The translations under genes and the position numbers were made by a program. A stretch of 32,032 nt of DNA from Anaerolineae bacterium. GTDB taxonomy: Bacteria; Chloroflexota; Anaerolineae; 4572-78; J111. The notes below the pieces were generated by a model. It was not told the origin of the DNA, did not search any database, and worked only from the letters and a program-made list of their open reading frames with translations. The stretch spans positions 4,133 to 36,164 of the forward strand of contig JAGRCC010000324.1 in the NCBI GenBank assembly GCA_020433785.1. Direction: 5' to 3'. How positions within the stretch are numbered: the stretch's first letter is position 1; each line of letters begins with the position of its first letter. Shown here piece by piece: positions 1-7,183 of the stretch.

Positions 1-9
1 GGTCTCAAT

Positions 10-2781
10 CTATTTTTGGTATAGTAAAAAATTTCTGAGCCTCGACACATTCTCATCAACGTCGCAACGCCTGAAGGTCTCTTCTAACTCTAATAGTTCC
101 CGATGCAAATAGGAATCAGGCTGATTGGCAGCTAGCATACGATCTAAGGCGAGCCTGGCTTGTTCGGTATGTTCGATGGTTGCTTCAGCTTTATGAATAT
201 GTTCGGTATAGATGACTCGTAACCCATTCCATAAATCTTGGATGGATTCCTCCAATCCCACCTCGGCTAAACGAACGGTGCGATAGCCGGGATCGCAGAT
301 CAAATTCAGATATGAATCCGCTCGACGAATACGGGCCTCACTATTGCGCCAGGCCGTTGCACTGTAGCTTTCATAAGCGTGATGCACCAGATAACGCCGG
401 ACATATCTGGGAAGTAGCACCTCACTGGATTTAACCGTATATTTTGTTGAAGGAGCTGACAAATTAGCCCAATTTGTTTGAGATAACTTGGACCAATCAT
501 TTACTTTCGACCACTTAGCACTTTTGGCCGTATCTTTAATCAAACTAAACGCTTTAATGAAGAGTTCGTGGGTAAATGCCACATCCATATTATTGAGGAT
601 GTATTTCTTGAGTTTGGAATGAAATAGAACAAGCCTATGCTCTTGAGTCGTATCATACGGCTTGCAGAATGGCTCCACCACCCTGAGTAGGTTCATCATT
701 TCGTCGCTATTGGCCGGAAGACCAATCACCGAGGCCATATCATCGGCAGATAGAGGTTCATAGGCTAGAGCGATGGCATCCAACAACCGATTTACAAGAA
801 TGGGATCACCATTAAGGTGCTCATAATTGAGTTTTGCCCGCTCAATTGCAGCTTGGAAGTATTGATTTAGCTGTTGTTGTGATTTACCCGGCGGGATTTC
901 TAGGGGCTTCGATAGTTCAAAGTTCTCTTCGACACCTCGGTTGAGTAACCCGTCAGACGTGATCGGTGGGGCTATAATTAAATCAGGCAACTCATTTCCA
1001 TAATGAAGGGTTAGATCACGAATATCTTGAATAAGGGCCTTCGCTTCCGGGTCGTCATCGTCTATGTCAAGGGTATTGGCGGTAATCAGAAAGCGGGCAA
1101 CGTTACCTAAGATATCCTGGTATTTAAGGAGCAATCCTAAGATGCTGTTGTTGCGACTATGCCCGGGAGGAATAAGATCAATTCCATCAATTATAATGAT
1201 CGGCATGCTCTTTTCATACTCAGGATCGGCTAGTTTTGCTGCGGCTAATGGCGTATAAATGAAGTTCATAAGTGCATCTTGTGCATTATGGGTAAGCAGC
1301 GGAAACTGATCTAGGGGGCACCATTCAAAATATTTTTCTTCACCAAAATACGGTACCAGTTGGGGAAAAAGAGAGTCGCGGACAAACGCAAGGCGATCCT
1401 TGGTGTCAATAAACATGTTGGGATTATCGGTTTCAAGGGGTTTATCCAGGCAAAAGTGATAGACCAACTTGTGACCTTGCCCTTCAAGCTCTTTCAATAT
1501 TTTCGCGATGTGTTTAGCTCTAAAATCATCAGCCTCGCCGATCATAAGATACCATAACCGTTGAGGAATTCGATTTGTAATCCAATTCTTTAAAGCATTT
1601 AGATTATCTTGTGAAATATCAATTTGGTGTAGGATGTTATACGGGTCATCACCGATGAGGTTATTTCTAAAAGCAGTGAAGGATTTTATAATTTGATCAT
1701 CAGGATATAAGTTATCTTTACGGATGACCGAACTGTCTGATCCATTCAAAAAAAGACGAGGGAGACCAAATCCAGCATACCAATTCCCTCGTACTTTTTC
1801 GTACATACACCGGCGGCCGGCGACAATGGCAAATTCCAGTCCAAGGGTAAGGTTGCGGGACAAGGCATTATAGAAGCCGGCCACAAAATCTTCGGCAGGA
1901 TCGAACTGAATCACGTGGGTCATGCCAATAACAACGGGAACGCCCCGCAAATGAAATTGCAAGGCGAAGCTACTTGTACCCCCACCTGACTGGCAGCTAA
2001 GGACTAAAATGGCCTTGATCTGGGCTGAGAAATCCGCATTAAATACCTCATCGGGCGTCAACACATCGCCGTCCTCAAGCTCTAGTTTGCCCTCACTACC
2101 TGAGGCGCCATGCGACGTTATATGGAGCAGGTTGGTGTTTTGTAAGGCCTTTTCAACCAGAGACACTTTATCAGCCGGTTCTGGTAATGACCCATCAGGC
2201 GTTATACCGATATTTGATCCATATACAGAAAGGTCGGTAACTTCTTTTAGGCTTTGGATTGCTGTTTCAAACCGCTTAAATATACCCCTCTCTTCCTCTT
2301 TGTCATTTCCCAGCCAAGAGACATAATCCACCTTGATCTTGCGCGCTTGGGCCATGCTCGCTATGGGCCCCTGAACGTTTGGCAAGCTGTGTACAATTGA
2401 AACGTCATCATTAAGAGCCAACCAATTTCCCCGATCAGCCGGATTCTGTTCATTAAGGGGTAAATAAATATACTCCCACGGAATCTTTAACAGCTCGGCT
2501 TGTTGATCTATATCCGCTGGATAAACCAGACGAATCCGAATTCGTTGACAATCGCCCCACATGTTTTTGAATGTTTCCACATCCTGCGATTGAGGAAAGA
2601 GTAACTTTGTAACAGCATCGCCAACATTTTGTTTAATGATACTAAAAGGATCGTGCGAGTTTAGTTGGTCCAACGTCGTCCCTGTGTATTTGCCTGTTGG
2701 GACGTCATTTACAATGACACCGTCCGTACTATCCCAAGCTAATCGAATTTCATAGTCGCAATATCCATCATTAGTGGGCAT
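10..2781 (-). CDS. CHAT-domain caspase-like protease fused to a STAND-like region
   Basis: Predicted cysteine protease of the CHAT (caspase HetF-associated) family, 923 aa, complete, with its stop codon 10 bases from the window edge. Residues 1-345 carry the CHAT fold: a PWEYIYLP segment near 101, the catalytic His in ITSHGAS (H224) and the catalytic Cys in LVLSCQSGG (C263). Residues about 400-620 look like a STAND/NACHT ATPase, with a hydrophobic strand ending in IDGID (about 527-535, Walker B-like) and RFLITAN (sensor-like, 563-569). Where a P-loop is expected there is only LMIGEADDFRAKHI, with no GxxGxGK[ST], so ATP binding is doubtful. A winged-helix-like and helical tail follows. The start has a GAGGAG ribosome site 8 nt upstream. 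The gene lies 25 nt after the 360-aa gene and is probably cotranscribed with it. CHAT proteases in such loci usually act in regulated proteolysis or abortive defence; the target here is unknown. The region looks more AT-rich than the rest of the window. Confidence 0.82.
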   Translation of the reverse strand: MPTNDGYCDYEIRLAWDSTDGVIVNDVPTGKYTGTTLDQLNSHDPFSIIKQNVGDAVTKLLFPQSQDVETFKNMWGDCQRIRIRLVYPADIDQQAELLKIPWEYIYLPLNEQNPADRGNWLALNDDVSIVHSLPNVQGPIASMAQARKIKVDYVSWLGNDKEEERGIFKRFETAIQSLKEVTDLSVYGSNIGITPDGSLPEPADKVSLVEKALQNTNLLHITSHGASGSEGKLELEDGDVLTPDEVFNADFSAQIKAILVLSCQSGGGTSSFALQFHLRGVPVVIGMTHVIQFDPAEDFVAGFYNALSRNLTLGLEFAIVAGRRCMYEKVRGNWYAGFGLPRLFLNGSDSSVIRKDNLYPDDQIIKSFTAFRNNLIGDDPYNILHQIDISQDNLNALKNWITNRIPQRLWYLMIGEADDFRAKHIAKILKELEGQGHKLVYHFCLDKPLETDNPNMFIDTKDRLAFVRDSLFPQLVPYFGEEKYFEWCPLDQFPLLTHNAQDALMNFIYTPLAAAKLADPEYEKSMPIIIIDGIDLIPPGHSRNNSILGLLLKYQDILGNVARFLITANTLDIDDDDPEAKALIQDIRDLTLHYGNELPDLIIAPPITSDGLLNRGVEENFELSKPLEIPPGKSQQQLNQYFQAAIERAKLNYEHLNGDPILVNRLLDAIALAYEPLSADDMASVIGLPANSDEMMNLLRVVEPFCKPYDTTQEHRLVLFHSKLKKYILNNMDVAFTHELFIKAFSLIKDTAKSAKWSKVNDWSKLSQTNWANLSAPSTKYTVKSSEVLLPRYVRRYLVHHAYESYSATAWRNSEARIRRADSYLNLICDPGYRTVRLAEVGLEESIQDLWNGLRVIYTEHIHKAEATIEHTEQARLALDRMLAANQPDSYLHRELLELEETFRRCDVDENVSRLRNFLLYQK

Positions 2782-2806
2782 CCATATGTCTCCTCATTAA
2801 TAGACC

Positions 2807-3889
2807 TCAAAGGTCAGGGACGCGATTTAACTGCTGACCTATGAGCCAAACGATTGAACCGCAGGTGGCAAAAAGAAGATAACTCCAGGCAAGTTTTTGA
2901 GCATCATCTGAAATCAGGGTCGTAATTCTGGGAACTACATTCTCAAGACAATGACTAACGCCCTCAACATCGGGCTCCCCGGTGAGCCGTTTATAAATAA
3001 ATGTATAGCTGTCTCGATTTATTTCCTTAAGCATTACCGTCAGAATAGTTAACTCACGCTTGGCCTGCTCGGTACCGGTGGCGATGATTTCTTTAGCTTC
3101 CGAAAATGGGAATAATACCTCAAATTCAGCCACAAAATTATCATTGTCCAGGGCCACGAGCGGGAGCCAATCAGTTACAAAATTTAATTTGGCATTTGGT
3201 TGGTCCCCCCAAATCTGCTTGAGGTGGCTTAATGCCTGTTGCAAAAAGGTATGGGTGTGACTGTTGTCGAGATCAAGTTGACTTAGCTCGGCCACCGATG
3301 CGTAGCATAGGTTTAACCAATTTGCCCGGATATGATTAGCTTGACCAGGGTTCGCTGCAAGAGCAGCTTCAATGCTCGTTGCGTATGTTTTTAGTTTTGT
3401 TAAAAAATGTTTTAATATTGGCGCCGTACTACCTTCCAATTCAGCAAATTGGGCCAGATTGCTAGTAAGCATAGGTTCGGTTACCGTAGTCGTTGGGTTC
3501 AGAACATTAAGCGATTCCCCTTTCAGTCCGGTGGAAAACGCTGCCCCCATGAGTTCAGGATAAAACCAACCAATCTCACCTTCACCACCTATCGTAAAAG
3601 CCGGAACTTTGTGCCCGTACTTCCAACTATTTCCATCTTCTGGGGGGTCAATTTCTTCCGGCCCCACTTCATCTAAGGCCGCAGCCAGATAAACTAAACT
3701 ATGATACAAATGAAGCCAGGTGAATGCAGCCTCTTTCGCTTCGGGTAAGCGACTCCAGTCAAAACTCTCTAAGTCTATTTTCTCGGACATCAAGACTCTT
3801 GCCAACTCATCTTTGACCTCATTTTTTAGACGAATTGTTGGTCCCACTTTGGCAATTTCGCCACCTGATCCACCATTCTTTGACGGCAT
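2807..3889 (-). CDS. Hypothetical protein, possible partner or substrate of the CHAT protease
   Basis: 360-aa protein that I do not recognise. The N-terminus is Gly-rich (NGGSGGE at residues 5-11). The middle is helical and acidic. Near the C-terminus a hydrophobic stretch (about 333-352, WSYLLFATCGSIVWLIGQ) could be a single membrane segment or a buried helix. There is no signal peptide. The start is supported by AGGAG 8 nt upstream of ATG. It ends 25 nt before the CHAT gene, so the two very likely form one transcription unit. Known CHAT and caspase-like proteases are often encoded next to the protein they cleave (gasdermins, and Csx30 in the type III-E CRISPR system). This protein shows no gasdermin or Csx30 features that I can see, so a substrate role is inferred from position only. 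It could instead be a regulatory subunit. Confidence 0.7.
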   Translation of the reverse strand: MPSKNGGSGGEIAKVGPTIRLKNEVKDELARVLMSEKIDLESFDWSRLPEAKEAAFTWLHLYHSLVYLAAALDEVGPEEIDPPEDGNSWKYGHKVPAFTIGGEGEIGWFYPELMGAAFSTGLKGESLNVLNPTTTVTEPMLTSNLAQFAELEGSTAPILKHFLTKLKTYATSIEAALAANPGQANHIRANWLNLCYASVAELSQLDLDNSHTHTFLQQALSHLKQIWGDQPNAKLNFVTDWLPLVALDNDNFVAEFEVLFPFSEAKEIIATGTEQAKRELTILTVMLKEINRDSYTFIYKRLTGEPDVEGVSHCLENVVPRITTLISDDAQKLAWSYLLFATCGSIVWLIGQQLNRVPDL

Positions 3890-3916
3890 TTTTTATCTCC
3901 TAAAATTAAGGCATGA

Positions 3917-3942
3917 ATTGTAATTTAATATTATTGTAATTT
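3917..3942 (-). repeat. Short direct repeat upstream of the 360-aa/CHAT gene pair
   Basis: The 10-mer ATTGTAATTT occurs twice, at 3917-3926 and 3933-3942, with a 16-nt period. It lies 28-53 nt upstream of the start of the 360-aa gene in an AT-rich 114-nt gap that follows the TPR gene. It could be a regulator half-site pair or part of an AT-rich promoter for the CHAT pair; I found no convincing -35/-10 pair. Confidence 0.3.
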
Positions 3943-4003
3943 AGAAATGCTACTTTGGTCTCTCCTGCGACTCTCATTATTTCTCAGCTAGTTCTAACAT
4001 AGT

Positions 4004-5236
4004 TCAAATCAACTCATCCTCTACCACACGCTCGTGGGTTATGGAATTGAGCAACCTCTCCGCATCGTAACAGATATGGCTCATGTGATCGGGAGCGAGA
4101 AGTAACACATCTTGTAGGGCAGATTGAGCCAGATCAGCCCGGCCTTGTTTCAGATGGTTATCAGCCATAATCCAGGCAGCCTCAGTTGCCATAGTGGCTA
4201 ACACCGGCGCATCCCGCCTTTCTAATAAGTAGGGAAAAATCACTCTCAACTGATCTAGCGATTTAGCCGGGGCATTAAGAATGTTGTAGGCCTTGGCCAG
4301 GTAAAAATGTGTAAACGATTTCGTTAAGATGTCGTCAAGTGATTCCTGGGCGATAACAGCTTCTTCCAGTAGGGTCACTGCTTGGTGAACATCACCTAAC
4401 TCTAGCCAAGCTTCACCCTGATTATGAAGCCCCCGTACCTCCAAAAATCGATCCCCTACAGAGCGGGCCATATCGGTAGCGGCTTTGAAATGAGTGGCTG
4501 CTTTCTGCCAATCTTGGGCTACCCCCGTGTTGTAACCCAAGGCGTAACGTAAAGCAGCTTCACTTTGGCGGTTCTGTCGAGTCTGGGCCAGAAGAATACC
4601 TTGTTCTAAATACGCTTCGGCTTCGGCAAAACAGCCTTGCAAACTCAGCAAATTGCCCAAGAAGGTTAGGGTTATGATTTCGCCTTCATAATCTTGAATT
4701 TGTCGGTACTCTTGTAGGGCTAATTTTAATAGAATGGCGGCATCTTCAAGATGTCCCAAATCCATCTGTAAACGCCCCATACCCAATTGGGCTTGGGCTT
4801 TAAGTCGCGGCTTATTACTCTGTTGGGCCAACTCCATGACTTGTTCATAGAGCGGTTGAGCTAAGGCAAAATTATTGATAGACCAATGAACATTAGCTAA
4901 CGCCTCGAGCCAAATGATTTCAGCCTCGGAATCGCCGATTCGACACGCCGCCGCCCGCGCTTGCTCCAGCAGCGGCAGACCTCGCTGCATAAAGCCCCGG
5001 CTGCGCATAAAATCGCTCTTTTGCCATAATACCTCGGCCAATTGCAAGATCCCCTCGGTTCTGTTCTGCTCCGAAAGCCAAGCTACAATCTTTAACAAAT
5101 TACCGCTCTCAGCTTCCAATCGCTCATACGCTTCCGCATCGCGGCGAGCGTTCTGCTCGGCAAAATCCAAATAATAGTCGGCCCACAACCGCTCGCGATC
5201 TTCAAAAAACGCCAGCCAATTGGGTTCATTACTCAT
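4004..5236 (-). CDS. TPR-repeat protein, partner of NB-ARC protein 1
   Basis: 410-aa all-helical protein made of tetratricopeptide repeats, seen as regularly spaced units such as LALQEYRQIQDYEGEIITLTFLGNLLSLQG and its neighbours from about residue 85 to 395. There is no signal peptide or membrane segment, so it is cytosolic. The first 60 residues (DYYLDFAEQN ... RLEAESGNLLKIVAWL) match the linker that joins the winged helix to the TPRs in ordinary fused NB-ARC-TPR regulators, so this gene looks like the detached C-terminal half of such a protein. It starts 4 nt after the stop of the NB-ARC gene, and a GGAG that overlaps the end of that gene lies 8 nt before its ATG, implying translational coupling. 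The likely job is ligand or partner sensing for the NTPase. It is paralogous in layout to the TPR gene at 7184-8404. Confidence 0.8.
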   Translation of the reverse strand: MSNEPNWLAFFEDRERLWADYYLDFAEQNARRDAEAYERLEAESGNLLKIVAWLSEQNRTEGILQLAEVLWQKSDFMRSRGFMQRGLPLLEQARAAACRIGDSEAEIIWLEALANVHWSINNFALAQPLYEQVMELAQQSNKPRLKAQAQLGMGRLQMDLGHLEDAAILLKLALQEYRQIQDYEGEIITLTFLGNLLSLQGCFAEAEAYLEQGILLAQTRQNRQSEAALRYALGYNTGVAQDWQKAATHFKAATDMARSVGDRFLEVRGLHNQGEAWLELGDVHQAVTLLEEAVIAQESLDDILTKSFTHFYLAKAYNILNAPAKSLDQLRVIFPYLLERRDAPVLATMATEAAWIMADNHLKQGRADLAQSALQDVLLLAPDHMSHICYDAERLLNSITHERVVEDELI

Positions 5237-5240
5237 AAAG

Positions 5241-6698
5241 TTAACTCCACTTCTTCACAATATCGGACAAAATAAAATAGTGGGTCAGGGAATGGAGGGT
5301 GTAGCGGCGAGTGGTGAGGTTGCCGAAGGTTTCGACCAGGGAGAGCAGGATGAGGTGATCCAGCGCCAGTTGGAGCATGTCCGGCGACAGTTTACAGACG
5401 GGGGCCAGGGCAGCTTCCGTGCAGCCGTTGGCCAGATCAAAGACGGCCATTGAGACCAGGGTTTGCTTGGCCTCTAGCGTGAGCAGGTCCCAGGAATGTT
5501 TAAAGATAAATTGGTAGAAGTCATAGTTAGGGCCGGCATATCTAGCGGCTTTGAGGTTGTCAAGCACACGCTCCAAGGGCCAGCGGCTGACCTGGCCGAT
5601 GACAAGCTTCATTGCCAGTGGCGCTCCGCCGGAGGCGCGATAGATCTCGACCAGATCGGCCTGGCTGGCCTGAGCCACCAGGTCGATACCGCGCTCGGCG
5701 CTGTCCTCGCGCAAAAAGGCGATGCCATCTGCTTCGAACAAGCCACTTAAGTCCAGGGTGTACGCGCGCTCGTGGCGGATATGGTGGCGGCTGGTAATCA
5801 GGAGTTTGCTCTGGCCGAGAATTTGGCAGATAGCCTCAACAAAGGCTTCGCTGTTCGGCACCGTCTCCAGGTTGTCCACCACGATTAAGGCGCGTTTGGC
5901 CTGCAACAGGTGCTTAACGGCGGCTTCTTTCTCGGCCGGTGGCATTTTCGGCAGCTCGCGCCGGTCGCATTGGCGGCCGATTTCATCGAGCAGCCGCTCA
6001 AAGCTGAAGTCGGATATCTCGATTTTGTGCGTTCCCTCGCCAACGAATCGTTCAGTTTTGGCGCTGGTCCAGACGATGTGATCGAAAAGGCCCTCTTGCC
6101 AGCACCGATCCATCGCCTCCTGCACCAGCGTTGTCTTGCCGATGCCGCCCAGCCCGATCACCGCGACAATCGGTTTGCGTTCCGGCTCACGCAGTAGCTC
6201 CAGGAGTTGCTCAAGCTCACGCGTCCGGCCAACCAGACGGTGGTAGGATTTGCCGGGAAGATGGAGCGGTGGTGTGAGCATTAGGTTTGGCGTGGTGGTA
6301 GCGGCTGTTTTGTCCGGCCCAACACTGGTTGGCATGTAACGCCCCAACACCTCGGCGAACGCCTGGTCTGGGAAAAACTCCCCCATGTCGTTGAATCGAT
6401 CAATTGGTAAATGGGTCAGCCGGGCCAGTTCGATGGCTTCGGCCGGGGTGCAGCATTCGCTGGGGGCGAGTCCGGTGGTGAAAGCGGCAATGATGGCCAG
6501 GGTTAAATCGGGCGGAATGTCGGGGCGCACGTCGAATCGTCGGAATCGATTGTCAAAATAATCTTTGCTCACGTCGCAGCCTTGGGCCTGAACGCGGGCC
6601 AATACTTGTTTAAGGCTCAAGTGCGATCGTTCGAGCCAGCGATCGACTAATTGAACCACCTGCTCTTTCTCAAAAGGTTCCATTATCCCCTCTGTCAT
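5241..6698 (-). CDS. HTH-like/NB-ARC STAND NTPase 1
   Basis: 485-aa STAND ATPase, a signalling switch. Residues 10-120 form a helical N-terminal domain, probably DNA-binding or adaptor (VSKDYFDNRFRRF, then an EAIELARL helix). The NB-ARC core shows Walker A GLGGIGKTT (182-190), Walker B ALIVVDN (270-276), sensor LLITSRH (299-305) and the GLPL equivalent GGAPLA (357-362). A winged-helix domain ends in RRYTLHSL (464-471), the MHD-like position. There are no C-terminal repeats in this polypeptide; they are encoded by the next gene 4 nt downstream. The first ATG (6698) has no clear ribosome site; the sixth codon (ATG at 6683) has AGAGGGG just upstream and may be the true start. A perfect 8-bp inverted repeat lies 7-31 nt upstream of the first ATG. 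Function is inferred as a nucleotide-gated regulator of this locus or of a conflict response. Confidence 0.85.
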   Translation of the reverse strand: MTEGIMEPFEKEQVVQLVDRWLERSHLSLKQVLARVQAQGCDVSKDYFDNRFRRFDVRPDIPPDLTLAIIAAFTTGLAPSECCTPAEAIELARLTHLPIDRFNDMGEFFPDQAFAEVLGRYMPTSVGPDKTAATTTPNLMLTPPLHLPGKSYHRLVGRTRELEQLLELLREPERKPIVAVIGLGGIGKTTLVQEAMDRCWQEGLFDHIVWTSAKTERFVGEGTHKIEISDFSFERLLDEIGRQCDRRELPKMPPAEKEAAVKHLLQAKRALIVVDNLETVPNSEAFVEAICQILGQSKLLITSRHHIRHERAYTLDLSGLFEADGIAFLREDSAERGIDLVAQASQADLVEIYRASGGAPLAMKLVIGQVSRWPLERVLDNLKAARYAGPNYDFYQFIFKHSWDLLTLEAKQTLVSMAVFDLANGCTEAALAPVCKLSPDMLQLALDHLILLSLVETFGNLTTRRYTLHSLTHYFILSDIVKKWS

Positions 6699-6705
6699 TT
6701 AAACG

Positions 6706-6729
6706 TCTCAACGAAAATATGCGTTGAGA
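6706..6729. promoter_or_regulatory. Inverted repeat upstream of NB-ARC gene 1 (candidate operator)
   Basis: TCTCAACG (6706-6713) and CGTTGAGA (6722-6729) are perfect inverted copies separated by 8 nt. The element sits immediately upstream of the NB-ARC 1 start, in the 251-bp divergent space shared with the small peptide gene at 6950. Its size and position suit a dimeric DNA-binding protein, possibly the N-terminal domain of NB-ARC 1 itself. It could also be an mRNA hairpin if transcription starts further upstream. Confidence 0.4.
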
Positions 6730-6874
6730 TTACGGTTTTTTGCGTTGGACCGCACGAATCTAGTGATGGGATTTTGTTATGATGGGTGTAGTTGTCGTTG
6801 AGTTTTGATCGGAACTGTCAAGAACGATATGCAGGAGAAAGTCGTCCAACATCATAACCCGTGCTTATTGGGGC

Positions 6875-6909
6875 ATGCGCGCATACTGCTTTAGCAGTAG
6901 GGGGTCCCC
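6875..6909 (+). promoter_or_regulatory. Cluster of three palindromes in the leader of the 52-aa gene
   Basis: Three adjacent self-complementary blocks precede the peptide gene: ATGCGCGCAT (6875-6884), TACTGCTTTAGCAGTA (6884-6899, a 7-bp stem) and GGGGTCCCC (6901-6909). About 12 nt further on, GCCTC (6921-6925) could pair with the GAGGT that holds the ribosome site (6937-6941). This looks like a structured 5' leader or a set of protein-binding sites. It matches no riboswitch class that I can recognise by eye. Confidence 0.4.
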
Positions 6910-6949
6910 ACACTCAGTAAGCCTCTAGCCAAAATGGAGGTCATTGGAA

Positions 6950-7108
6950 ATGTTGAAGCAACGGATTAATAAAGTTGTCGTTGGTATGGTTGTCGTGGCC
7001 GTAGTTACCGGTTCGTCCGGCATCGTGGGTGTCGACTTGTTGGAGTTGGGGACGATGTCTGAAGTCCCTACCTGCCGAAATGGCGGCAGCCAGGGTGGCG
7101 GTTGTTAA
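6950..7108 (+). CDS. Small 52-aa peptide: hydrophobic leader plus Cys/Gly-rich tail
   Basis: Unrecognised small gene, not homologous to anything I know. The ATG is preceded by a near-perfect ribosome site GGAGGT (6936-6941) at 8-nt spacing, and an intrinsic terminator begins 20 nt after the stop, so this is a self-contained expressed unit. The peptide starts with basic MLKQRINK, continues with a hydrophobic run (VVVGMVVVAVVTGSSGIVG, 9-27) like a signal peptide or membrane helix, has a short acidic middle, and ends in TCRNGGSQGGGC (41-52) with two Cys 10 residues apart and the last Cys at the C-terminus. It lies between two paralogous NB-ARC/TPR pairs, on the strand opposite to both. Plausible roles are an exported signalling peptide sensed by the TPR proteins, a small membrane toxin, or a modified peptide. 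None is proven. Confidence 0.65.
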   Translation: MLKQRINKVVVGMVVVAVVTGSSGIVGVDLLELGTMSEVPTCRNGGSQGGGC

Positions 7109-7128
7109 TGGCTGGTGACAAGGCCGCA

Positions 7129-7160
7129 GGTTGATGAGGATTCCTCATCAACCTTTTTTT
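7129..7160 (+). terminator. Intrinsic terminator of the 52-aa peptide gene
   Basis: An 11-bp perfect stem, GGTTGATGAGG (7129-7139) with CCTCATCAACC (7143-7153), and a 3-nt loop are followed by seven T (7154-7160). It lies 20 nt after the peptide stop codon. The opposite strand has no T run after the stem, so it acts for the plus strand. Confidence 0.9.
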
Positions 7161-7183
7161 GTTTCTAAGTTCCCGAAACGGTG

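Noticed and set aside
6840..6949. Known riboswitch (for example c-di-GMP type) in the peptide gene leader
   Set aside because: Some short segments recall GEMM motifs but the conserved core and stem order are not there.
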